Positions 34,488-43,181 of a stretch of 64,000 bases of DNA are shown piece after piece. The notes below the pieces were generated by a model that had not been told where the DNA came from, ran no database searches, and worked only from the letters and a program-made list of their open reading frames with translations. Position 1 is the stretch's first letter. Each line of letters opens with the position of its first letter. The stretch is from Ralstonia condita (lineage in GTDB: Bacteria; Pseudomonadota; Gammaproteobacteria; Burkholderiales; Burkholderiaceae): contig NZ_CATYWO010000001.1 in NCBI RefSeq assembly GCF_958405655.1, forward strand, positions 1-64,000, in the 5' to 3' direction. The translations under genes were made by a program, and so were the position numbers.

Positions 34488-36110
34488 ATGGCCAACATGA
34501 CCGAAACCACCGCACCCGACGACGACATGGCATCGCTGCCCGAATCCGTCGCGACCACGTTCGACTCGGCCGAGCCGATGCCGCCTGCGGAGACGGTACA
34601 GGCGCCGCGGATGTTCGGCGAATGCGATGCGCCGTTCGTGCTCGTGTTGGGCCTGGGCGAATCCGGCCTGGCGATGGCGCGTTGGTGCGCACGCCATGGC
34701 GCGCGCGTGCGCGTGGCCGACACGCGCGAGGCGCCGGCCAACCTGCCGGCGCTGCGGGCTCACGTTCCGGATGCTGAATTTGTGAGCGGTCCGTTTGCCG
34801 TGTCGCTGCTCGACGGCGTGACGCTGGTGGCGATCAGTCCCGGCCTGTCCCCGCTGGATGCGAATGTCGCTGCGTTACTGGCGGGTGCCCACGAACGCAC
34901 CGTGCCGGTCTGGGGGGAGATCGAACTGTTCGCCCGCGCGCTGGCCGGCCTCAAGGCCGCGCAGGGCTACGCCCCCCGCGTGCTGGCCATTACCGGTACG
35001 AATGGCAAGACCACCACCACGGCACTCACGGGCGCGTTGGCGCAACGGGCCGGCAAGACCGTTGGTGTGGCGGGCAACATCAGCCCCTCGGCGCTGGACA
35101 AGCTCTCCGAGTGTGTCGACGCTGACACGCTGCCGGACGTGTGGGTGCTGGAACTCTCCAGCTTTCAGCTCGAGACCACGCACACGCTGGACGCCGACGC
35201 GGCGACCATCCTCAACATCACGCAGGATCACCTGGATTGGCACGGCACGATGGAAGCTTATGCCGCCGCCAAAGGCCGCATCTTCGGTGCCAGCACGGTA
35301 CGCGTGCTGAATCGCCAGGACGCCGCCGTGATGGCGTTCGCCCGCAAGGGCGGCCGTGATGTCACCTTCGGGACCGACGAGCCGACCGCGCCCGATGCGC
35401 TGGGCCTGCTGCGCGAAGGCGGCATGCCCTGGATCGTGCTGGCAGAGGCCGAAGACGACGATCTCCCCAAGCCGGCGCGCCGTAAGAAAGGCGACACCGC
35501 GCCCACCGCGCCGGTCCCCGTGCGCCTGAAGCGCCTGATGCCGGCAGATGCTTTGCGCATTCGCGGCCTGCACAACGCCGCCAACGCGATGGCGGCGCTG
35601 GCGCTGTGCCGCGCCATCGGTTTGCCGGTAAGCGCCTTGCTGCATGGTCTGCGCGATTATGCCGGCGAGCCGCATCGCGTCGAGTTGATCGCCGCGTTTG
35701 ATGATCTCGAGTTCTTTGACGACAGCAAAGGCACCAATGTTGGTGCGACGGTTGCCGCGCTGTCGGGCTTGTCCAAGCACGTGGTACTGATTGCCGGCGG
35801 AGAGGGTAAGGGTCAGGACTTCTCGCCGCTGGCTGGGCCAGTGACGCAGTACGCACGCGCTGTGGTGCTGATCGGCCGAGACGCACCGTTGATCCGCGAG
35901 GCACTGGCCACGACCGGCGTCACGTTGGTGGATGCCCCGACGCTCGAAGCCGCCGTGCTCGAAGCCGCCGCGCGCGCAGTGCCGGGCGACGCCGTGTTGC
36001 TGTCGCCGGCATGCGCGAGCTTCGACATGTTCCGCAATTACGAGCACCGCGCACAGGTGTTCCACGAGGCCGTCGCCGCGCTCGCGGCAGACCGGGGAGT
36101 GATGCTATGA
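34488..36110 (+). CDS. murD: UDP-N-acetylmuramoyl-L-alanine--D-glutamate ligase
   Basis: A Mur ligase adding D-glutamate to UDP-MurNAc-L-Ala. The core shows VLVLGLGESGLAMARW, the P-loop ITGTNGKTTTTAL, and LELSSFQLE. From ATG 34488 it has 540 residues, about 40 to 80 longer than most MurD proteins. The excess comes from an acidic N-terminal extension of about 45 residues before the first beta strand and from a charged insert (DDDLPKPARRKKGDTAPTA) in the central domain. A start at ATG 34611 (MFGECDAPFVL) would remove the extension; neither start has a strong ribosome site. Overlaps ftsW by three bases. Confidence 0.93.
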   Translation: MANMTETTAPDDDMASLPESVATTFDSAEPMPPAETVQAPRMFGECDAPFVLVLGLGESGLAMARWCARHGARVRVADTREAPANLPALRAHVPDAEFVSGPFAVSLLDGVTLVAISPGLSPLDANVAALLAGAHERTVPVWGEIELFARALAGLKAAQGYAPRVLAITGTNGKTTTTALTGALAQRAGKTVGVAGNISPSALDKLSECVDADTLPDVWVLELSSFQLETTHTLDADAATILNITQDHLDWHGTMEAYAAAKGRIFGASTVRVLNRQDAAVMAFARKGGRDVTFGTDEPTAPDALGLLREGGMPWIVLAEAEDDDLPKPARRKKGDTAPTAPVPVRLKRLMPADALRIRGLHNAANAMAALALCRAIGLPVSALLHGLRDYAGEPHRVELIAAFDDLEFFDDSKGTNVGATVAALSGLSKHVVLIAGGEGKGQDFSPLAGPVTQYARAVVLIGRDAPLIREALATTGVTLVDAPTLEAAVLEAAARAVPGDAVLLSPACASFDMFRNYEHRAQVFHEAVAALAADRGVML

Positions 36111-37348
36111 GCGACGCCCAGATCAAGCGCAGCGGCTTCATCGGCGCGACTATCGGCAATGCATGGGGTGGCCTGCGCGATGCCGTGTCGGGCGTCAAGC
36201 CCACGCGCTCAAAGATGATGGAGTACGACCAGCCGCTGATGTGGGTGGCGATCGTGCTGCTGGGCCTCGGGCTGGTGATGGTGTATTCCGCTTCGATCGC
36301 GCTGCCCGATTCGCCCAAGTACGCCAATTACAGCAACGGCCACTTCCTGGTGCGGCACATCTTCTCGCTGGTGATCGGCGTGGTGGCCGCTGTCGTGGCG
36401 TTCCAGATTCCGGTCAAGTTCTGGGACAAGTACGCGCCCAAGCTCTTCATCATCTCGCTCGTGCTGCTGGTGATCGTGCTGATCCCGCATATCGGCAAGG
36501 GCGTCAACGGTGCGCGACGCTGGCTGCCGCTGGGCATCATGAACTTCCAGCCGTCGGAACTGATGAAGCTGGCGGTGGTGCTGTACGCCGCCAACTACAC
36601 GGTGCGCAAGCAGGACTGGATGCAGAACGTCCGCAAGGGCTTCCTGCCGATGGGTGTCGCGGTCGCTTTCGTCGGTTCGCTGTTGCTGCTCGAGCCGGAT
36701 ATGGGCGCGTTCCTGGTGATCGCGGCCGTGGCGATGGGCATCCTGTTTCTGGGTGGCGTGAACGGCAAGCTGTTCGGCGGCCTGGTACTCACGGCGGTGT
36801 CGACGTTCTCGCTCCTCATCGTGGCGTCGCCGTGGCGGCGCGAGCGCATCTTCGCGTACCTCAACCCGTGGCAAGAGCAATACGCGCAGGGCAAGGCGTA
36901 CCAATTGACCCATTCGCTCATCGCCTTCGGCCGCGGTGAGTGGACGGGTGTCGGCCTGGGCGGCAGCATTGAAAAGCTGCATTACCTGCCTGAAGCGCAC
37001 ACCGACTTCATCCTGGCCGTGATCGGGGAAGAGCTCGGATTCGTGGGCGTGCTGATCGTGATTCTGCTGTTCTACTGGATGGTGCGCCGTTCCTTCGAGA
37101 TCGGCCGCACCGCGCTGCAGCTCGACCGCACGTTTGCGGGGCTGGTCGCCAAGGGACTGGGCATCTGGATGGGCTGGCAGGCCTTCATCAACATGGGCGT
37201 GAACCTCGGTCTGCTGCCGACCAAGGGCCTCACCCTGCCGATGGTGAGCTATGGCGGCTCCGGCATCCTCATGAACTGCGTGGCGATTGCGCTGATGCTG
37301 CGCATCGACTACGAGAACCGCGTGCTGATGCGGGGGGGCAAGGTATGA
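36107..37348 (+). CDS. ftsW: Probable peptidoglycan glycosyltransferase FtsW
   Basis: A 413-residue SEDS-family membrane protein with ten predicted helices that polymerises septal glycan strands from lipid II together with FtsI. Family segments are YSASIALP, the GARRWLPLG loop with FQPSELMKLA, the extracellular HTDFILAVIGEELGFVG with the catalytic aspartate region, and MVSYGGSG near the end. About 45 cytoplasmic residues precede helix 1. It overlaps both neighbours by three to four bases. Confidence 0.95.
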   Translation: MSDAQIKRSGFIGATIGNAWGGLRDAVSGVKPTRSKMMEYDQPLMWVAIVLLGLGLVMVYSASIALPDSPKYANYSNGHFLVRHIFSLVIGVVAAVVAFQIPVKFWDKYAPKLFIISLVLLVIVLIPHIGKGVNGARRWLPLGIMNFQPSELMKLAVVLYAANYTVRKQDWMQNVRKGFLPMGVAVAFVGSLLLLEPDMGAFLVIAAVAMGILFLGGVNGKLFGGLVLTAVSTFSLLIVASPWRRERIFAYLNPWQEQYAQGKAYQLTHSLIAFGRGEWTGVGLGGSIEKLHYLPEAHTDFILAVIGEELGFVGVLIVILLFYWMVRRSFEIGRTALQLDRTFAGLVAKGLGIWMGWQAFINMGVNLGLLPTKGLTLPMVSYGGSGILMNCVAIALMLRIDYENRVLMRGGKV

Positions 37349-38442
37349 CGGCGCACGCGCCGGGCACGCTGCCCCGCACCCTTCTCGTGATGGCCGGCGG
37401 CACGGGCGGACACATCTTCCCCGCACTGTCGGTGGCCAAGATGCTGGCCGCGCGCGGCTGGAAGGTGGTGTGGCTCGGCAATGCAAACGGCATGGAAGGG
37501 CAACTGGTGCCCAAGCACGGCTTCCCTCTGGAGTCGGTGCAGTTTGGTGGTTTGCGCGGCAAGGGTCTCCTCACCAAGTTTCTGCTGCCGCTCAATCTGT
37601 TGCGCGCGTTCTGGCAGAGCCTCGGCGTGGTGCGCCGTGTGCGCCCGAACGTTGTGCTCGGCATGGGCGGCTACATCACGTTCCCGGGCGGCATGATGAG
37701 CGTGCTGATGGGCCGCCCGCTGGTGCTGCACGAACAGAATTCGATTGCCGGTCTTGCCAACCGCGTGCTCGCGCGCGTGGCCGATCGCGTGCTGTGCGCG
37801 TTCCCGAACGCGCTGGCCAACGCAGAGTGGGTCGGCAATCCGATCCGCGCGGATCTGGCGACGATCGCATCGCCGCAGACGCGCTACGCCGAGCGCACCG
37901 GCGCGCTGCGCGTGCTTGTCGTGGGTGGCAGCCTGGGCGCTGCGGCGCTCAATGACGTCGTGCCCAAGGCGTTGGCGCTGTTGCCCGCCGATTCCCGCCC
38001 CATCGTGATCCACCAGGCCGGCGCGAAGCAGATCGACACGCTGCGCGCGAATTACGCCGCTGCGGGCATCGACGACACGCACGCGCAGGCCGTTCCGTTC
38101 ATTGACGACATGGCAGCCGCTTACGCGCACGCAGATCTGGTGATCTGCCGCGCGGGTGCCATGACCGTTTCCGAAGTGGCTGCGGCGGGCGTCGCAGCGC
38201 TGTTCGTGCCTTTCCCACATGCCGTGGACGATCACCAGACGACCAACGCGCGCTTCCTGTCCGGACGCGGTGCGGCCTTGCTGGTGCCTCAGTCGAAACT
38301 GAGTCCGGCATCGCTGGCGGATACACTCGCGTCCCTGACGCGTGCGCAATTGGCCGATATGGCGGCTAAAGCACGCGAACAGGCAAGGCCGGAAGCGGCC
38401 GAGCGTGTCGCCGACGTGTGTGTTGCGGTGGCACGGGCATAG
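37345..38442 (+). CDS. murG: UDP-N-acetylglucosamine--MurNAc-(pentapeptide) pyrophosphoryl-undecaprenol GlcNAc transferase
   Basis: A 365-residue GT-B glycosyltransferase on the cytoplasmic face of the membrane that converts lipid I to lipid II. The three glycine-rich loops are visible: MAGGTGGHIFPAL, GMGGYITFPGG and GGSLGAAALND. The UDP-binding region CRAGAMTVSEVAA precedes the C-terminus. Overlaps ftsW by four bases. Confidence 0.96.
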   Translation: MTAHAPGTLPRTLLVMAGGTGGHIFPALSVAKMLAARGWKVVWLGNANGMEGQLVPKHGFPLESVQFGGLRGKGLLTKFLLPLNLLRAFWQSLGVVRRVRPNVVLGMGGYITFPGGMMSVLMGRPLVLHEQNSIAGLANRVLARVADRVLCAFPNALANAEWVGNPIRADLATIASPQTRYAERTGALRVLVVGGSLGAAALNDVVPKALALLPADSRPIVIHQAGAKQIDTLRANYAAAGIDDTHAQAVPFIDDMAAAYAHADLVICRAGAMTVSEVAAAGVAALFVPFPHAVDDHQTTNARFLSGRGAALLVPQSKLSPASLADTLASLTRAQLADMAAKAREQARPEAAERVADVCVAVARA

Positions 38443-38457
38443 AGAAGGAATCGACTG

Positions 38458-39909
38458 ATGAAGCACATCGTCAAAAACATCCATTTTGTAGGCATCGGTG
38501 GTGCCGGCATGAGCGGCATCGCGGAAGTGCTGCTCAACCTGGGCTACCGCGTGACAGGCTCCGATCTGGGCACGAGCGCGGCGACCCAGCGTCTGGCTTC
38601 GCTGGGCGCGACCGTCATGCAGGGTCATGCGCCGGAGCATGTGGTCGGGGCGAACGCCGTGGTGGTCTCCACCGCCGTGCGCGGTGACAACCCGGAAGTG
38701 CTGGCCGCGCGTGCCAAGCGCATCCCGATCGTGCCGCGCGCCGTCATGCTCGCTGAGCTGATGCGGCTGAAGCAGGGCATTGCCATTGCCGGCACGCACG
38801 GCAAGACGACAACGACCAGCCTGGTCGCATCCGTGCTGGCCGAGGGCGGACTGGACCCGACCTTCGTGATTGGTGGCCGCCTGAACTCGGCCGGCGCCAA
38901 TGCGCGGCTGGGCACGGGCGATTTCATCGTCGCCGAAGCGGACGAGTCCGACGCCTCGTTCCTCAACCTGTTCCCTGTGATCGAGGTCATCACCAACATC
39001 GATGCCGATCATATGGACACCTACGGGCACGACTTCGCGCGTCTGAAGCAGGCGTTCATCGAGTTCACGCATCGCCTGCCGTTCTACGGCATTGCCGTGT
39101 TGTGCGTGGATGACCCGAATGTGCGCGAGATTCTGCCGTTCGTCTCCAAGCCGATCGTCCGTTATGGCTTTGCCGAAGACGCGCAGGTGCGCGCGGTCAA
39201 CGCGCGTGCCGTCGATGGCCGCATGGAATTCACCGTCATCCGACAGCTCAACGGCCATGCGGAGCCGCCGCTGTCGATCACGCTGAACCTGCCCGGCATG
39301 CACAACGTGCAGAACGCGTTGGCCGCCATCGCCATCGCCACCGAACTCGAAGTGCCGGACGAAGCCATCGTCAAGGCACTGGCGGAGTTCAACGGCGTCG
39401 GCCGCCGTTTCCAGCGCTACGGCGAAGTGCCGACCGCTGACGGCAACGGCCGCTTCACGCTCATCGACGATTACGGTCACCACCCGGTCGAGATGGCCGC
39501 CACGTTGGCAGCCGCCCGTGGTGCATTCCCGGGGCGTCGTCTCGTGCTGGCTTTCCAGCCGCATCGCTTTACGCGCACGCGCGACTGCTTCGAGGATTTC
39601 GTGAAGATCCTTGGTACCGTCGATGCGCTCCTGCTGGCCGAGGTCTATGCCGCCGGCGAGCCGCCGATTGTGGCGGCGGACGGACGGTCGCTCACCCGCG
39701 CGCTGCGTGTCGCCAACAAGGTCGAGCCCGTATTCGTGGAACAGATCGAAGAGATGCCGCAAGCCATCCTGGATGCGGCGCGTGATGGCGACGTGGTCAT
39801 CACCATGGGCGCCGGGTCCATCGGACAGGTGCCCGGCCAGGTGGTGGCCCGGCAGGCCGAAGTGCGCGCATCGAATGTGGTCGATCTGAACGGAGGCGCC
39901 GCAGCATGA
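38458..39909 (+). CDS. murC: UDP-N-acetylmuramate--L-alanine ligase
   Basis: A 483-residue Mur ligase, first amino-acid addition step of the pathway. HFVGIGGAGMSGIAEVL is the UDP-binding start, GTHGKTTTTS the ATP loop, and EADESDASFLNL and DDYGHHPVEM are MurC hallmarks. It begins 15 bp behind murG and overlaps ddl by four bases. Confidence 0.96.
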   Translation: MKHIVKNIHFVGIGGAGMSGIAEVLLNLGYRVTGSDLGTSAATQRLASLGATVMQGHAPEHVVGANAVVVSTAVRGDNPEVLAARAKRIPIVPRAVMLAELMRLKQGIAIAGTHGKTTTTSLVASVLAEGGLDPTFVIGGRLNSAGANARLGTGDFIVAEADESDASFLNLFPVIEVITNIDADHMDTYGHDFARLKQAFIEFTHRLPFYGIAVLCVDDPNVREILPFVSKPIVRYGFAEDAQVRAVNARAVDGRMEFTVIRQLNGHAEPPLSITLNLPGMHNVQNALAAIAIATELEVPDEAIVKALAEFNGVGRRFQRYGEVPTADGNGRFTLIDDYGHHPVEMAATLAAARGAFPGRRLVLAFQPHRFTRTRDCFEDFVKILGTVDALLLAEVYAAGEPPIVAADGRSLTRALRVANKVEPVFVEQIEEMPQAILDAARDGDVVITMGAGSIGQVPGQVVARQAEVRASNVVDLNGGAAA

Positions 39910-40901
39910 CGACCGGACCGTTTGTGCCGCATCCGAAGATTGATCCCAAGTCACTGGGGAAGGTCGGCGTCTTGATGGGCGGTCGCTCCGCCGAACGCGA
40001 GATCTCGCTGATGTCCGGCAACGGCGTGCTGGCTGCGCTGCGTTCGCGAGGCGTCGATGCGCATCCGTTTGATCCGGGTCTGCAGGCGGTGGCCGATCTT
40101 GCCAGGCAAGGTTTCGATCGCGTGGTGATCTCGCTGCACGGCCGCTTTGGCGAAGACGGCACGATCCAGGGCCTGCTCGAGCAGTTCGGCATTCCGTACA
40201 CCGGCAGCGGCGTACTCGCGTCTGCGCTGGCGATGGACAAGGAAGCCACCAAGCGCCAATGGCAGACCCACGGCCTGCCCACGCCTGATTTCGTCATGCT
40301 CCATGCCGGCAGTGACTGGCAGGCCGTGGCCGACCGCCTTGGCCTGCCGCTGATCGTCAAGCCGGCGCGCGAAGGTTCGTCGATCGGCCTGACCAAGGTC
40401 ACGAGCGCCGCCGAGCTGCCCGCCGCCTACGAAAAGGCTGCGCGCCTGGACCGCGACGTGATGGCAGAGCAGTTCATCGAAGGCGACGAACTGACCTGCC
40501 CGATCATCGGCGAAGGTGAAAGCGCGACCGCCTTGCCGCTCATCCGCATCGTCGCGCCGCAGGCGAACTACGACTACCAGAACAAGTACTTCACCGACGA
40601 CACGCGCTACGAATGTCCGGCACCGATTCCCGCCGACGTGGCCGCGCGCGTGCAGGCCCTGGTGGTGCAGGCGTATCGCGGGCTGGGCTGCCGTGGCTGG
40701 GGCCGCGCCGACATCATGCTGCGCAAGTCCGACAACGCGCCGTTCCTGCTGGAGATGAACACGTCGCCGGGCATGACCGGGCATTCGCTGGTGCCGATGG
40801 GCGCGCGCGCTGCCGGGATCAGCTATGAGGATTTCGTGTTGCAACTGGCGGCCAGTGCGTCGCTTGAGCTGCACGCAAGCAGTGATTGGAAACCAGAGTA
40901 A
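39906..40901 (+). CDS. ddl: D-alanine--D-alanine ligase
   Basis: A 331-residue ATP-grasp enzyme that makes the D-Ala-D-Ala dipeptide used by MurF. It has VGVLMGGRSAEREISLMSG, the ATP-grasp lysine strand LIVKPAREGSSIGLTKV and the metal-binding EMNTSPGMTGHSLVP. Residues 1-17 are a short extension before the first strand. Standard DdlB position between murC and ftsQ. Confidence 0.95.
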   Translation: MTTGPFVPHPKIDPKSLGKVGVLMGGRSAEREISLMSGNGVLAALRSRGVDAHPFDPGLQAVADLARQGFDRVVISLHGRFGEDGTIQGLLEQFGIPYTGSGVLASALAMDKEATKRQWQTHGLPTPDFVMLHAGSDWQAVADRLGLPLIVKPAREGSSIGLTKVTSAAELPAAYEKAARLDRDVMAEQFIEGDELTCPIIGEGESATALPLIRIVAPQANYDYQNKYFTDDTRYECPAPIPADVAARVQALVVQAYRGLGCRGWGRADIMLRKSDNAPFLLEMNTSPGMTGHSLVPMGARAAGISYEDFVLQLAASASLELHASSDWKPE

Positions 40902-40924
40902 GCGAAACCGGTCGGCACAACGTT

Positions 40925-41812
40925 ATGTGGCACAACACCCGTCTCCTCAACGCCATCGCGAGTGCGCTGTATGCGCTGCTCGCGCTGGGCGGCTTGGGCG
41001 TCGGCGCGGTCTGGCTCATGCAGCGCCCGATGTTCCAGTTGCAGCAGGTGCGTGTCGTACCCATGGCGGGTGGGGAGCTGCGTCACGTCAATGTGCCGAG
41101 CCTTCGCGCCAACGCGCTGGTCAAGCTGCGTGGCAACTTCTTCTCGCTGAACCTGGATGAAGCCCGTCAGGCATTCGAGTCGGTGCCATGGGTGCGCCGC
41201 GCGAGTGTGCGTCGCGTCTGGCCCAATGGCCTGTTGGTTGAAGTGCAGGAGCACGAGGCGCTGGGCACGTGGGGCGGCAACGATTCCGGCAAGCTGGTCA
41301 ATACATACGGCGAAGTCTTCGTGGCCAACCTGGCCGAGGCGGAGGACGACACCGATCTGGTTGCGCTTGCTGGCCCCGAAGGCAGCGAGCAGGAAGTGGT
41401 CGACAAGCTGGAGACCATGACCGAGTGGTTCAAGCCAATGAACGTCGAGCCGGTGAGCGTGACGCTGACCAATCGCTACGCATGGCGAGCGCGGTTGTCC
41501 AACGGCACGGTGATCGAGTTCGGCCGCGAATTGAATGACGATGACCGCACGGCCCTGGCTGCCCGCGCCCGCCGCTTCGTGCGCGCCTGGCCGCAGGTGA
41601 CGCAGCGCTGGGGCGGTCAGATTGAATACGCCGATTTGCGATACCCCAACGGGTTCGCAGTTCGGGCGGCGGGTGTGCGCTTCCTGACCGATGCGCAGGC
41701 CGCGGTGCTGGCAAAGGGGGGCAAGCTGCCCGGCACCGGCAATGCTGCAAAGGCGAAGGCCGATGCAGGGGCCAATAACAAAGCAACGCGAAGCACAGAG
41801 AAAACGCGATGA
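40925..41812 (+). CDS. ftsQ: Cell division protein FtsQ
   Basis: A 295-residue bitopic division protein: one membrane span near residues 13-33, a POTRA domain (FQLQQVRVVPMAGGELRHVN onwards) and the FtsQ beta domain. It scaffolds FtsB/FtsL at the septum. I chose ATG 40925 (MWHNTRLLNAIAS), which puts the membrane span in the usual place; the frame is open back into ddl. The C-terminus is a Lys/Ala-rich tail. Overlaps ftsA by four bases. Confidence 0.9.
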   Translation: MWHNTRLLNAIASALYALLALGGLGVGAVWLMQRPMFQLQQVRVVPMAGGELRHVNVPSLRANALVKLRGNFFSLNLDEARQAFESVPWVRRASVRRVWPNGLLVEVQEHEALGTWGGNDSGKLVNTYGEVFVANLAEAEDDTDLVALAGPEGSEQEVVDKLETMTEWFKPMNVEPVSVTLTNRYAWRARLSNGTVIEFGRELNDDDRTALAARARRFVRAWPQVTQRWGGQIEYADLRYPNGFAVRAAGVRFLTDAQAAVLAKGGKLPGTGNAAKAKADAGANNKATRSTEKTR

Positions 41813-43041
41813 GCAAGGAATACAAGGATCTTCTGGTCGGGCTGGATATCGGCACCTCCAAGGTGGTGGCGGTGGTGGCCGAGCTTCGCCCCGACGGCGC
41901 CTACGAGGTCATTGGCATGGGCCAGACCGAATCGAAGGGGCTCAAGAAGGGCGTCGTCGTGAACATCGAGGCGACCGTCCAGTCGATCCAGAAAGCGCTC
42001 GAAGAAGCGGAGCTGATGGCCGACTGCAAGATCAGCGAGGTCTTCACCGGTATCGCGGGCAGCCACATCCGCAGCTTCAATTCGAGCGGCATGGTGGCGA
42101 TCAAGGACAAGGAAGTCACCCCCGCCGATGTGGCGCGCGTGATCGAGACCGCCAAGGCCGTCAACATCCCGACCGACCAGCAGATCCTGCACATCCTCAC
42201 GCAGGAATTCATCATCGACGGCCAGGAAGACGTGCGCGAGCCGATCGGCATGAGCGGCATCCGGCTCGAGGTGAAAGTGCACATCGTGACCGGTGCCGTG
42301 AGCGCGGCGCAGAACATCGTCAAGTGCGTACGCCGCTGCGGACTGGAAGTGCACGACCTGATCCTGCAGCCGCTGGCGTCGAGCCTGGCGGTGCTGACCG
42401 AAGACGAGAAGGAACTCGGCGTGGTGCTGGTCGACATCGGCAGCGGCACGACCGACATCGCCATCTTCAGCGAAGGCGCGATCCGGCACACGGCCGTGAT
42501 CCCCATCGCCGGCGACCAGATCACCAACGACATCGCCATGGCCCTGCGCACGCCGACGCCGGATGCCGAGGACATCAAGATCCAATATGGCATCGCCAAG
42601 CAGGTGCTGGCGGATCCGGACGAGATGATCGATGTGCCTGGCGTGGGCGACCGCGGCCCGCGCACGCTCTCGCGCCAGGCGCTGGCCGCCGTGATCGAGC
42701 CGCGCGTGGAAGAGCTGTTCTCGCTGGTGCATCAGGTGGTGCGTGAGTCGGGCTACGAGGAGCTGCTCTCGAGCGGTGTCGTCCTCACCGGCGGCACCGC
42801 GATGATGCCGGGCATGGTCGAGCTGGGTGAAGACATGTTCCTGAAGCCCGTGCGCGTGGGCGTGCCTGAGTACCGGGGCAACCTGCATGAAGTCGTCAAG
42901 AGCCCGCGCTATGCAACGGTGATGGGTCTGCTGCAGGAGGGCCGCGTGCAGCGCATGCGTGGCCGCAAGGTGGTGGTGCAGTCCGGATCGGTCAAGCAGG
43001 TCTGGACGCGCATGAAGGAATGGTTCATCGGCAACTTCTGA
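41809..43041 (+). CDS. ftsA: Cell division protein FtsA
   Basis: A 410-residue actin-like ATPase that tethers FtsZ to the membrane. Phosphate-1 loop LLVGLDIGTSKVVAV, the SHIRSFNSSG region of domain 1C, VVLVDIGSGTTDIAIF (phosphate 2) and LTGGTAMMPGM (adenosine loop) are visible. The C-terminal amphipathic membrane helix is TRMKEWFIGNF. It ends 140 bp before ftsZ, the longest gap inside the cluster. Confidence 0.96.
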   Translation: MSKEYKDLLVGLDIGTSKVVAVVAELRPDGAYEVIGMGQTESKGLKKGVVVNIEATVQSIQKALEEAELMADCKISEVFTGIAGSHIRSFNSSGMVAIKDKEVTPADVARVIETAKAVNIPTDQQILHILTQEFIIDGQEDVREPIGMSGIRLEVKVHIVTGAVSAAQNIVKCVRRCGLEVHDLILQPLASSLAVLTEDEKELGVVLVDIGSGTTDIAIFSEGAIRHTAVIPIAGDQITNDIAMALRTPTPDAEDIKIQYGIAKQVLADPDEMIDVPGVGDRGPRTLSRQALAAVIEPRVEELFSLVHQVVRESGYEELLSSGVVLTGGTAMMPGMVELGEDMFLKPVRVGVPEYRGNLHEVVKSPRYATVMGLLQEGRVQRMRGRKVVVQSGSVKQVWTRMKEWFIGNF

Positions 43042-43067
43042 GCGTGCTTGCTTGGGTATTGGCGATG

Positions 43068-43100
43068 TGCTCCCCAGGGGGAGCAGGTTTGATTTCTTGT
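43068..43100 (+). promoter_or_regulatory. Terminator-like stem with T-rich tail between ftsA and ftsZ
   Basis: TGCTCCCC-AG-GGGGAGCA (43068-43085) is a perfect 8-bp palindrome followed by GGTTTGATTTCTTG and further T runs. It could attenuate read-through from the upstream cluster, so ftsZ may rely partly on its own promoter. A palindromic protein-binding site is the alternative. Confidence 0.45.
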
Positions 43101-43181
43101 TTTTGATGTTTTTCGTTCAGGAACCAGGGGTTGCGGCGGGGAGGCTGCATCGTCTGGGACTGATCACTTCTGGAGGCAATG

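Noticed and set aside
37309..39954. Long 881-codon open frame on the minus strand opposite murG and murC
   Set aside because: It lies wholly antisense to two well-recognised genes; its Arg/His/Gln-rich translation is the usual artefact of high-GC codon bias on the opposite strand.
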